A stretch of DNA of 64,000 nt from Mucilaginibacter aquaedulcis (GTDB lineage: Bacteria > Bacteroidota > Bacteroidia > Sphingobacteriales > Sphingobacteriaceae), in assembly GCF_030409325.1 (NCBI RefSeq), contig NZ_JAUFPR010000001.1, forward strand, positions 248,001 to 312,000. Direction: 5' to 3'. A program made the position numbers and the translations under genes. The notes beneath the pieces are model-generated. The model worked only from the letters and a program-made list of their open reading frames with translations. It ran no database searches and was not told where the DNA came from. Numbering within the stretch: the stretch's first letter is position 1; each line of letters starts with the position of its first letter. Shown piece by piece: positions 1 through 8,144 of this stretch.

Positions 1-469
1 TTGGAAAAGTAAAGCGCAAATGCGCCCCCCGTTCGGTAGGCGTCATTTCGGTAGTGATATTGTTATCAAGTTTTACCTTGTAATAACTGGGCTGTGCAAC
101 TTCGTTTTCATGTTTAAAGGCCGTAGCACGGGCATCTTCATTAACTACCAGCTTGCCGGTAACCGGCATAAAAGAAAACACAGCGTAATCATTAACCCAT
201 GAACTGCATTGGTGCGATTGCTGAAACCCACGTATGGTATGCTCAAAATACTGATATTTCCAGCCATCGCCGTTTTTGCCGGTTTGGGCAGTCCAGGTAT
301 TCATGCCAAATGGTAATGCTGTGGCCGGGTAGGTATTGCCATAGCTAAACTCAAATTTAGTATTGGTACCTTGCCGGGTATTTACATACTTAACCAGGTT
401 GGCGTCCTGCGCAAACAGGCGCGTTACGCATAGTAATGCTACAACGCAAGTGAGTGACCGTGTTTTCAT
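1..469 (-). CDS. GH92 family alpha-mannosidase, N-terminal part (cut by window start)
   Basis: The frame is open from an ATG at 469 to the window edge, giving about 156 residues of a larger protein. A short signal peptide (MKTRSLTCVVALLCVTRLFA) precedes a typical GH92 N-terminal segment containing VNTRQGT, FEFSYGNTYPATALPFGMNT and GFQQSHQCSSWVNDYAVFSF. GH92 enzymes are calcium-dependent exo-alpha-mannosidases, usually 700-780 residues long, acting in the periplasm or at the cell surface. The catalytic half lies outside the window. This is a second GH92, clearly diverged from the complete one at 8145-10472, so the two probably cleave different linkages. It has its own 120-bp upstream gap with a copy of the motif shared by the locus. 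The family call is solid; the linkage is unknown. Confidence 0.88.
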   Translation of the reverse strand, partial: MKTRSLTCVVALLCVTRLFAQDANLVKYVNTRQGTNTKFEFSYGNTYPATALPFGMNTWTAQTGKNGDGWKYQYFEHTIRGFQQSHQCSSWVNDYAVFSFMPVTGKLVVNEDARATAFKHENEVAQPSYYKVKLDNNITTEMTPTERGAHLRFTFP

Positions 470-530
470 GTGGGTGTTATAATATGGTTGATGCCGATAG
501 CGGACGCAGGCATTTAAAACAAATATATTA

Positions 531-545
531 AAATCGATTTAGCAA
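531..545 (-). promoter_or_regulatory. Shared locus motif, copy 1 (AAATCGATTTAGCAA)
   Basis: This 15-mer lies 62 bp upstream of the partial GH92 start codon. It shares the core TCGRTTTAGC with copies upstream of the complete GH92 gene and of susC. Inference: a binding site for a regulator common to the locus, possibly of the LacI family. Confidence 0.5.
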
Positions 546-589
546 TCAGGTTTTATTCGGGTTATTTGTATAACTTATTATTAACTAAG

Positions 590-1789
590 TTAATTGCTGC
601 CGAATTTGATCCGTATAAACCTGGGCCTGTATAAATTGGGATGCTTACCCAGATCTTTTATAAACTCAACTGAATTAATGTTATAGCTAATGAGCAGTTC
701 GCCGGGGGCCGATAAACTTGGGTGAGCCTTGGCATTGTAAACCACAAAGGTTTTTTCCTCCAGATCTGGCTTGCAATCCCATATTTTGATCACCGGGCCA
801 AACGGGCCATAAGGCGTTGCACCAATGCGCATACCCACATCTGTGGTCATGCCCCCTACCTGGAAAATCAAGGCATAACGCCCATCGGGCAGTGCCGTGA
901 GGCTTAGCTCATTTGATACGTTATCAGTAATATCGGTAACCTTGGCCATATCTTTTACCCAGTTTTGCCCGTCGTAAAATATCCAGTGGGCAAAGTTTTC
1001 AAAATCTTTGGGTAAAACACGGGCCACCATCAATCCTTTGTTTTTACCACGTACGCCATAAACATAAATGTAACCATCGGGCTTAACTGCACCTGACTTT
1101 TGGGTATTCACGTAAATGCCCGCGCCAAATGAACCGATATCCCCGTTTTTATCTGTGAGATAAAACGGCGTATCCATTTGTTTTATATCACGATATGGTG
1201 GTTGCGCACCAGCCGGAATTTTTAAAAGTGTATTACCAACCTCCTTAAAGCCAAATGCTTCGGTACTGATATTGCGAACCCGATAGCCAAAAATATAGAT
1301 GGCATTGTTCATTTCCTGGTTTACAAAGCCATCACCCAACCAATAATAATCGCTGGTATCGGTTTGGGCGGTATGTGGTATAAAAACAGTTTCGGGCTGA
1401 TTCTTTTTATCGGTATCCCAATAAAACTTCATTTGCGTATCAACGGGTTTATTACCATTAAGCCATGCCACTGAATTATGAATCATTTTATATCCCGGCG
1501 TCAGTGTACCATTTTCAATTTTCCCGATCATGCTGTCGCTAAAGATAAACAGGATCTTATCATTCGCTTTAGCTGGTTTGTTTTCCACACCGTTGAGTGG
1601 TATGGTATAAATACCATCGCCTCCAAACCAACCATCGTGGCATGTTAAAAGCGCGCTCCATTCTGGTGCTGCCTCAACACTAAACTTAATATCGGTAAGG
1701 TTTACAGATGCAGGGGCAGTTTGCGCAGTAAGCTTTAATGCTAAACAAACGAATGTGATGCAAATGGCCGCAATTTTTTTCATCATCAT
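590..1789 (-). CDS. Secreted DUF5005-like protein of the polysaccharide locus
   Basis: About 399 residues with a signal peptide ending near LKLTAQT. The body contains GWFGGDGIYTIPLNG and later LSAPGELLISYN, which resemble DUF5005/DUF4185-type proteins, a Bacteroidota group often predicted to form a beta-propeller. No catalytic function is assigned here. The nearest ATG codons are at 1789, 1786 and 1783; a TTG six bases further upstream also opens the frame but is a less likely start. The gene is 84 bp downstream of the esterase gene on the same strand and probably belongs to the same transcript. An accessory role in glycan binding or hydrolysis is plausible from context only. Confidence 0.65.
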   Translation of the reverse strand: MMMKKIAAICITFVCLALKLTAQTAPASVNLTDIKFSVEAAPEWSALLTCHDGWFGGDGIYTIPLNGVENKPAKANDKILFIFSDSMIGKIENGTLTPGYKMIHNSVAWLNGNKPVDTQMKFYWDTDKKNQPETVFIPHTAQTDTSDYYWLGDGFVNQEMNNAIYIFGYRVRNISTEAFGFKEVGNTLLKIPAGAQPPYRDIKQMDTPFYLTDKNGDIGSFGAGIYVNTQKSGAVKPDGYIYVYGVRGKNKGLMVARVLPKDFENFAHWIFYDGQNWVKDMAKVTDITDNVSNELSLTALPDGRYALIFQVGGMTTDVGMRIGATPYGPFGPVIKIWDCKPDLEEKTFVVYNAKAHPSLSAPGELLISYNINSVEFIKDLGKHPNLYRPRFIRIKFGSN

Positions 1790-1873
1790 GATCAAAATGG
1801 AATAATCAAGTTTAAACTATGGGGAGTCAGAACAGTTACTGATCCTGCCTCCCCTGAAGGTTAATTTATAACA

Positions 1874-2707
1874 CTATACCTTATTTACTTTACTAAAGTA
1901 ATGGCTAAAAAACACCATCTGGAATGTTATGGAATTGCCCCAGTATTCCCAGGTATGGGCTCCGGGCCTAATTGTAAAATCATGCGGAATTTTACGCATC
2001 AAAAGCTCATCGTGAAAAGCGGTGTTAACCTTGTACAGAAAATCATCATATCCGCAATCAAAAGTAATAGCCAATGAATTTGGTTTTAGGAGGTAGATCA
2101 TGTTGATCACGCTGTTCTTTTCCCAAATTTCGGGATGCTCACTGTATTTTCCCAAAACCTTTTCAATACCAAAGGAGTCTGAAAATGGCCTGATATCCAC
2201 CACCCCACTCATGCTGCCAACTGCACCAAAAATATCCTGATGTTTAAAAGCAATGAACATGGCGCCATGGCCGCCCATACTTAGGCCGGTAATAGCGCGA
2301 CCGCTCCTATCGGCTATAGTGGCATAATGTTTATCTATATAGTTAACCAGTTCGGCACCTACATAAGTTTCATACTGCGATTCTTTATTAAAGGGGCTGT
2401 CATAATACCAGCCAGCAAAATTGCCATCGGCACAAACAATAATAACCTGGTACTGATCTGCCAGTTTGGTAATAGATGGCACTTTAAGTATCCAATCGCT
2501 GTAGTTACCGCTGAACCCGTGAAGGAGGTATAAAACCGGAAATTTTTTAGCCTGCGAATAATCTGCCGGTTTAATAACCACCGCCTTAATATCCTTATGC
2601 ATTGCAGCGCTATGGGTTAACACGGTATCAACAGTAGCTGCATGGGCCTTTGTAAAAACTAAGAAACAGGTAATAAATAATAACAGAGTTTTTTTATACA
2701 TATTCAT
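1874..2707 (-). CDS. Secreted esterase-D/feruloyl-esterase-like alpha/beta hydrolase
   Basis: About 277 residues. I chose the ATG at 2707 because it opens a clear signal peptide (MNMYKKTLLLFITCFLVFTK) and leaves a 20-bp gap to the upstream gene; the longer frame to 2818 would overlap that gene and bury the signal peptide. The sequence has the alpha/beta hydrolase elements LYLLHGFSGN (oxyanion side) and the nucleophile elbow GLSMGGHG. A late Asp lies in FDCGYDDF and a late His in GAHTWEYW, giving a complete Ser-Asp-His set. The family (tributyrin esterase, S-formylglutathione hydrolase, CE1-like) removes short acyl or feruloyl groups. In this operon it probably deacylates glycan side groups. 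Confidence 0.82.
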   Translation of the reverse strand: MNMYKKTLLLFITCFLVFTKAHAATVDTVLTHSAAMHKDIKAVVIKPADYSQAKKFPVLYLLHGFSGNYSDWILKVPSITKLADQYQVIIVCADGNFAGWYYDSPFNKESQYETYVGAELVNYIDKHYATIADRSGRAITGLSMGGHGAMFIAFKHQDIFGAVGSMSGVVDIRPFSDSFGIEKVLGKYSEHPEIWEKNSVINMIYLLKPNSLAITFDCGYDDFLYKVNTAFHDELLMRKIPHDFTIRPGAHTWEYWGNSITFQMVFFSHYFSKVNKV

Positions 2708-2727
2708 TTTCAATTGTTCGGGATATT

Positions 2728-4116
2728 CTATTTTGCTGCAATAATAGTGATGCGACGATTTTGCGGTTTGTTGATAGCATAGATCTGGTTGGTTAACACC
2801 TCCATTTCCTTTTGCCATGCATCGCGCAGGCTTTTGTAGCGGGCACGTGTGTAATTATCTTTATTGCCGTTAACAAAAATATCTTTTACCGCATATTTTT
2901 TTACACTATCCATAGCCGCGTTACTATCGTTATGCAGCAGGCCCTTGCCTTTTAAAAAATCATACTGCATCCAAACGTACATTCTGATACGGCGTTCAAT
3001 ATCCCAGCGTTCCTCGTTCAGCTCCCTGATCTGGATAGCCTGCTGGTATTGAGGGGTAGTTGTAATTTCGGCCATATTTATACCATCGGCCAGTTGCTGT
3101 GCCGACCAGCGACCAATCAATTCGCCATCAATAAGTACTTTGTAATCGCCAGCTTTCAGGTCTTTGACTGTTAAAGTTTCCTGGTTAAACTCCCTGGTAA
3201 ACGGAATAACCTTTAATGCATCAGCCTGTTTTTTATGATTACCCCATCCACGAGGGATGGTATCTAAGGGGTAAGGCAGCGAATTAGCCAAGTAAGTAAA
3301 ACTTAATGAATCGGCACCTGCTGTTACATTAGCAATACGGCAGTTAATTGCTTTGATCACTTTTTTACTTTGAGCACTGACTCCTAAATCGGCCACGGGT
3401 TTATTATCAAGCCCCTGAGCTTTCAGAAACAGGTAAGCCATCACCAGGTGTCCGTCATTATCAGGGTGTACCCTATCGTTAGGTGTTAAACTGAAAGTTG
3501 AGTCTTTAGCTTGTTCTCTCGCGTTGATGACTGCCATAGGATGGTAGAAATCCACATAACCATACCCGTTTCTTTTAGCCGCTTCCTGTTGAAAATCAAT
3601 GATCTTTGAGAAAGCGATGCTCTTTTTGGGATAAATATTTTTGGTAGTAAACTTTGATGTTTCATCATAAGGCGAACCTAAAATAAAGATCTTTTTAATA
3701 TCGGGTCTTTGCTTTAACTTATCCTCAAGCATATCGTAGTATTTGTAGCTACCTTGTATCTTTTTATCCATAAAATCCTGTGCATCTGCACGGTACCATT
3801 CAAAATAACCGCTATCATTCATACCCCAGGTAAGCGTTAAAATATTAGGCTTTTTGGTAAATACATCATCATCAAACCGATCATAGATCTGGTTAATGGC
3901 ATCGCCGCCTATACCTGCATTAAAACAGGTAATACGTGCATTCGGAAAATGAGTCATGTAGTACAACCAAATGTACGAGTGGTAATGCCCGCCATCTGTA
4001 ATGCTGTTACCCACAAAGGCAACCCTGTCGCCTGCCTTAAACGGGGCTATTTTTTGAGCACCGGCATGCAATAAGATACCTATCCCAAATAGTGTTAAAA
4101 AAGCTTTCTTTATCAT
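2728..4116 (-). CDS. SGNH/GDSL-type secreted esterase, copy 1
   Basis: 462 residues with a signal peptide ending at HAGAQ. SGNH blocks are visible in order: GNSITDGG with the nucleophile at Ser38, the block II Gly in GIGGD, the block III Asn in GMND, and the Asp-x-x-His block in RVHPDNDGH. After the hydrolase domain there is a helical C-terminal region of about 220 residues that is shared with the gene at 6688-8079. The two genes are paralogs flanking the GH38-like gene, with 6 bp between this gene and GH38. SGNH enzymes in such loci are usually carbohydrate O-acetylesterases; the substrate here is not established. Confidence 0.85.
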   Translation of the reverse strand: MIKKAFLTLFGIGILLHAGAQKIAPFKAGDRVAFVGNSITDGGHYHSYIWLYYMTHFPNARITCFNAGIGGDAINQIYDRFDDDVFTKKPNILTLTWGMNDSGYFEWYRADAQDFMDKKIQGSYKYYDMLEDKLKQRPDIKKIFILGSPYDETSKFTTKNIYPKKSIAFSKIIDFQQEAAKRNGYGYVDFYHPMAVINAREQAKDSTFSLTPNDRVHPDNDGHLVMAYLFLKAQGLDNKPVADLGVSAQSKKVIKAINCRIANVTAGADSLSFTYLANSLPYPLDTIPRGWGNHKKQADALKVIPFTREFNQETLTVKDLKAGDYKVLIDGELIGRWSAQQLADGINMAEITTTPQYQQAIQIRELNEERWDIERRIRMYVWMQYDFLKGKGLLHNDSNAAMDSVKKYAVKDIFVNGNKDNYTRARYKSLRDAWQKEMEVLTNQIYAINKPQNRRITIIAAK

Positions 4117-4122
4117 ATATAT

Positions 4123-6684
4123 TTATTTTCTGGCGTTAATTAGTCTTATTGTTCGTAATCCGAATCTGGAGATACCGAATTTGAGGGTATTCCTATTATT
4201 GTTTAGCTGAGTAAGGGGTAAAACCTGCCTTATTCTGCCGTCAAGTTCTACCAGCTGGGCGCCATCGGCGTTGCAGTTAACGGTAGTTGTGATTTCTTTT
4301 GACGCTCCTGCATTGAACAAGCGAACCAATAGATCATTTTTATCAAACTGTACCGATGTGACCTCCACATCATGGTTATTAGTTTCAATTAGTGATTTAC
4401 TTTCACTGGTTAACGGCTTTCCGCTACTCACGATTAATGGTTCATTCCATTTGGTGGCCTCTGCCCATGTACCGGCTTTATCCCATGTGGCGGCATGTGG
4501 TATCAATGCATAATGAATTTCTGTTGGCCCCTGAATGGTATAATTTCTTCCCCATAGGCCCATGCCTGAATATTGCACATTCAATGCTAAAGGAAAATCC
4601 TTACCGTGGGCATAACTCGTTGTGTGATCAGTAAACAGGGCCATACCATATTTTTCATCATCTCCGGTTACATCAACCCAGGTATGTATAACATTATTTT
4701 TGATACTATCCCAGCGGGTATAAAAAGTATTATCAAGCTTGCTTTCGGTAACATCAAAAGGGGCGTTCTTGTAAACCTTTTGATGTTTCAAATTAAGCGG
4801 GAACATGGCCAGCAGCTTATTCCTGTCGTCATAAAAAGCTTTGGCCGGTAACTCCCATTTATAGGTGCCGGGTTTGGTATCCTGCCCAATGCCTGTATTT
4901 TCTTTCCAGTCAATAGTGAGGTTGATATCGATTCGTGGCTCACCCTGGTTAAGCATGATAAATTGGGTGTAATTAGTCCCGTTGATTGTGCCTTTTACCG
5001 CTATTTTTAATTTAACAGAGCCGTTCTCCACAACCTCCACTTTGGCACTATTATCCTTGCTCGATTTGAAACCGCCGTCATTATAAAAGTTACCGCGCAA
5101 TTCGTTGAACCCTCTGGAATTATTCCTGTCCACAAATTCTTTATTACCTAACTTTTTAGCGATAAGGCTTTTAATAACACCACCATGCGCCGGGTCGATA
5201 ATAAGTTTGTACAAATCAGTTTCCAATTGATAGCTACCATTGGCCTGCAACTTTATACTGGCACCCGTCATTGCTGATCTTTTGACTTCCCTGAGCTGAT
5301 AAAATGAATAACCCATTGACGGCACCACCGCTTTAAACACAATCCTGGTTGGTACTGAATCATGAGCCGCGATCAATTGCGAGGCGACTGGTTTCCCTTC
5401 ACTATCAAAAACGCCAACGCTTTTAGCACTAAGTTTTGCCGGCAAACCTGCATACACCGTTTCTGTACGGTTAATGCCCGTCGTATTGTAAACAGTGATA
5501 TAATCTTCATTATTTTTACTTAGCAGCTTTTCAGCCACATGTATAATGCTGTCACTTTTGTTGTTGGTAAATTCCGTCCAGCGTTTCACTTTGCCGGCCC
5601 AGGTATCACCCGGTTTGCCATTGTACGGAACTATCCAGCAATCATGATGCTGCGACAATAAAAGCGTTCGCCAGGCAGCATCAAAATCGTCTTGTGGGTA
5701 ATTACTTCTGGCATACATCTTTGCCATAGAAGCCAGCTTTTCACTCTGAATAATCTTATTTTCGGCTGCACGAACACGTTGAGCTATCCGCTGCGTGATC
5801 TGCGATCCCCAAACCAGGTTCACTAATATATCTTCCTGTGATACTTTCCAATCGGGGTGCGGATCGTTTTTGGCTACATTGGCAAAATAATTTCTCCAGG
5901 TAGTATAAATACTTTGTACACTATTTTTGCTGCCATCGCCAATAAATGGGCCGTTTTTCCAGCCTGCATCCTGTAAGGTCATGCCGATAGGATGTTTTAT
6001 CCCTGTTGCGTAGGCTGCCTTGATATATTCCGCAGAATTATCCCAGGCTATGGTTTGCCATGTAGATTTTGACGATAATTCTTCAACCGCATACCGTGGT
6101 GATGTAAGGATACCTGTACCGTCTGGCCCAACCCAGTTAACCAACCCGCCGCCGTGGGCACGTGTGTACCCGCCAAAGCAGGTATTTGGATTTTTAAGTG
6201 ACGCGTATTTAAAACCGAACGATGTTAATATCTGCGGCAAGGCGTTCGTAAAACAGGGTTCTTCGGACGAATAACTGGTAAAAACAGCCCCGGGGAAATG
6301 CACCCTGATCTTTTTTATACCATAAGCAAACTGGCGAATGATGCTTTCGCCCGAGATGTTATAGTTGTAGCTTTGGGCATAAGCGGGGTTAACATATTCA
6401 ATTCGCCCGCTCAGGCTTTGATCAGCGAACAGTGCTTTAAAATCGGAATAAGCCGCGGAGTCAACTACCTGAGCCTTATCCCAGGTTTCGGGTTCAAGTT
6501 CGATGTTGATTTTCCAGTCGGGGTGTTTTTTTAGCATATCGGCCATGAAACGGGTGTTCCAGTCGGGATAATGCCCCCACACGCCTCCGTGATATCCATC
6601 AATATACCAGGCCGTTTGCCCCAATGTACTCTTAGCACAACAGCTCAATGTTATAAAAAGGATCAAAGTAAATTTGAATTTCAT
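4123..6684 (-). CDS. GH38-type secreted alpha-mannosidase
   Basis: 853 residues with a signal peptide (MKFKFTLILFITLSCCAKST). The N-terminal region has WYIDGYHGGVWGHYPDWNTR followed by WKINIELEPETWD, which resembles the start of GH38-like catalytic domains. A central SQHHDCWIVPYNG resembles the conserved HD segment in the helical domain, and a long beta-rich C-terminal half follows, as in GH38. The family cleaves alpha-mannosides with retention of configuration. The gene sits 3 bp downstream of one SGNH esterase and 6 bp upstream of the other, so all three are probably co-translated. The family call rests on motif similarity by eye, and the catalytic Asp was not pinned down. Confidence 0.75.
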   Translation of the reverse strand: MKFKFTLILFITLSCCAKSTLGQTAWYIDGYHGGVWGHYPDWNTRFMADMLKKHPDWKINIELEPETWDKAQVVDSAAYSDFKALFADQSLSGRIEYVNPAYAQSYNYNISGESIIRQFAYGIKKIRVHFPGAVFTSYSSEEPCFTNALPQILTSFGFKYASLKNPNTCFGGYTRAHGGGLVNWVGPDGTGILTSPRYAVEELSSKSTWQTIAWDNSAEYIKAAYATGIKHPIGMTLQDAGWKNGPFIGDGSKNSVQSIYTTWRNYFANVAKNDPHPDWKVSQEDILVNLVWGSQITQRIAQRVRAAENKIIQSEKLASMAKMYARSNYPQDDFDAAWRTLLLSQHHDCWIVPYNGKPGDTWAGKVKRWTEFTNNKSDSIIHVAEKLLSKNNEDYITVYNTTGINRTETVYAGLPAKLSAKSVGVFDSEGKPVASQLIAAHDSVPTRIVFKAVVPSMGYSFYQLREVKRSAMTGASIKLQANGSYQLETDLYKLIIDPAHGGVIKSLIAKKLGNKEFVDRNNSRGFNELRGNFYNDGGFKSSKDNSAKVEVVENGSVKLKIAVKGTINGTNYTQFIMLNQGEPRIDINLTIDWKENTGIGQDTKPGTYKWELPAKAFYDDRNKLLAMFPLNLKHQKVYKNAPFDVTESKLDNTFYTRWDSIKNNVIHTWVDVTGDDEKYGMALFTDHTTSYAHGKDFPLALNVQYSGMGLWGRNYTIQGPTEIHYALIPHAATWDKAGTWAEATKWNEPLIVSSGKPLTSESKSLIETNNHDVEVTSVQFDKNDLLVRLFNAGASKEITTTVNCNADGAQLVELDGRIRQVLPLTQLNNNRNTLKFGISRFGLRTIRLINARK

Positions 6685-6687
6685 ATG

Positions 6688-8079
6688 CTATCGGGCTAAT
6701 GCTATTTCCATAATATGGTTCACCGGTTTATTGATATGGTACAATTCGTCGGTAAGCAGGTCTATTTCTTTTTGCCAAACATCACGTACAGCTTTTATCC
6801 GGGCTTTTTGATAGGTAGGCAAGGTTGCCGCTACAAAAAAATCCTTCCGGGCATATTTCTGCAGCGAATCCAAAGTAGCGGGCTCATCGTTAAACAACAT
6901 TCCTTTGGGTTTTAAAATGGAATAGTGTATCCAGTAATATTCGCGCAAACGCCGCTCTATATTCCAGCGCTCCTCGTTAATATGCATAACAGCCACCGCC
7001 TGCTGATATTGCGGCGTGTTGGTAAGCAGAGCCATGTTGATACCTTTCGCATAATCGTCCGCGTTCCAGGTACCGATAAGTTGGCCATCAATTTTTAACG
7101 TGTATTGGGCTGATTGTTTTAGTCCTTTGATCTGAACTATTTCCTGATCAAATTCCTCAATAAAAGGTACAAGTTTTAAAGCCTGTGCCTGCGATTTACC
7201 AGGGCGGCCAAAACCACTTGGAATGGTATCTAACGGGTAAGGCAACGAAGCTGCAAGATAATTGAATTTGATATGTTCATTATTAATTTGCGGCGCTGTG
7301 ACGATGCAGTTTTGAGCAAGTGAAACTTTTTTAGTATTTGCATCAACAACCACATTGGCCACTTTTTTACCCACAAGCCCCTGTGCTTTGAGAAAAAGGT
7401 AGGCCATCACCATTTGCCCATCATTAGTTGGATGGATACGGTCGCCACCCTGCATGGTAAATGCAGAATCGGTTTGCTGCTCACGCAAATTAATGGCGGT
7501 CATAGGCCGGTTCAGATCAACAAAATCCCAATGGTTTTTAGCTGCTATATTTTGTTGGTCATTGGCTATTTGCAGCATCGCAGCATTTTTACCAATTAAC
7601 GGCGTGGTTTTAATTTTAGAAGTTTCATCATAAGGAGAGGAAGCTATCATCACCTTCCTTATTTCAGGATGTTGTTTCAGTTTATCTTCAATCAGCCTGA
7701 AACTTTTTAAAGATGTTGCAATTTTTGCGGCATAGGTAGAATCGGCCTTTTCCCCTCTCAGGTTTTGATAGCCAGTATCATTCATGCCAAAGGTTAGCGT
7801 AACCACTGTAGGCTTTTTGGCGAACACATCACTATCAAAGCGTTCCAATATTTGCCGCGACACATCACCACCTATGCCCGCATTGAAAACGGTTATCCTG
7901 CGGTTAGGGAAGTGAGTAATGTAGTACAGCCATATGTAAGAATGGTAATGCCCGCCATCAGTAATACTATTCCCGGTAAACACCACCCTATCTCCTTGTT
8001 TAAAAGGCTGGATAGTTTGGGCCCTTATGGGTGCATTTAAAATGCAGAGTAATAAAACGGTATAAAAATATGTTTTCAT
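6688..8079 (-). CDS. SGNH/GDSL-type secreted esterase, copy 2
   Basis: 463 residues from the ATG at 8079, which opens the signal peptide MKTYFYTVLLLCILNAPIRA; an upstream in-frame ATG at 8127 would add 16 residues without signal character and run into a hairpin. The blocks match copy 1: GNSITDGG with Ser38, GIGGD, GMND and RIHPTNDGQ. In the last block the residue after Gly is Gln where copy 1 has His, but the catalytic Asp-x-x-His pair would be the DRIH part, which is kept. Much of the sequence is shared with copy 1, for example GGHYHSYIWLYY and LPYPLDTIP. This is a gene duplication within the operon, separated by the GH38-like gene. Confidence 0.85.
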   Translation of the reverse strand: MKTYFYTVLLLCILNAPIRAQTIQPFKQGDRVVFTGNSITDGGHYHSYIWLYYITHFPNRRITVFNAGIGGDVSRQILERFDSDVFAKKPTVVTLTFGMNDTGYQNLRGEKADSTYAAKIATSLKSFRLIEDKLKQHPEIRKVMIASSPYDETSKIKTTPLIGKNAAMLQIANDQQNIAAKNHWDFVDLNRPMTAINLREQQTDSAFTMQGGDRIHPTNDGQMVMAYLFLKAQGLVGKKVANVVVDANTKKVSLAQNCIVTAPQINNEHIKFNYLAASLPYPLDTIPSGFGRPGKSQAQALKLVPFIEEFDQEIVQIKGLKQSAQYTLKIDGQLIGTWNADDYAKGINMALLTNTPQYQQAVAVMHINEERWNIERRLREYYWIHYSILKPKGMLFNDEPATLDSLQKYARKDFFVAATLPTYQKARIKAVRDVWQKEIDLLTDELYHINKPVNHIMEIALAR

Positions 8080-8100
8080 GGTAGTTGAAAAAGAATCAGT

Positions 8101-8129
8101 TAATGAAGCTAAATAGTTTAGCTTCATTA
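8101..8129 (-). other. Perfect 13-bp inverted repeat with 3-nt loop between GH92 and esterase genes
   Basis: TAATGAAGCTAAA and its exact reverse complement are separated by TAG. It lies in the 65-bp gap between the GH92 stop and the esterase start. No run of T follows on the minus strand, so it is not a convincing terminator. It could be an mRNA processing or stabilising hairpin. Each arm also carries TTTAGC/GCTAAA, the core of the locus motif. Confidence 0.6.
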
Positions 8130-8144
8130 TATCAGTTTAAATAA

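Noticed and set aside
2708..2818. 37-residue N-terminal extension of the esterase
   Set aside because: It overlaps the upstream SGNH gene and would hide the clear signal peptide beginning at 2707.
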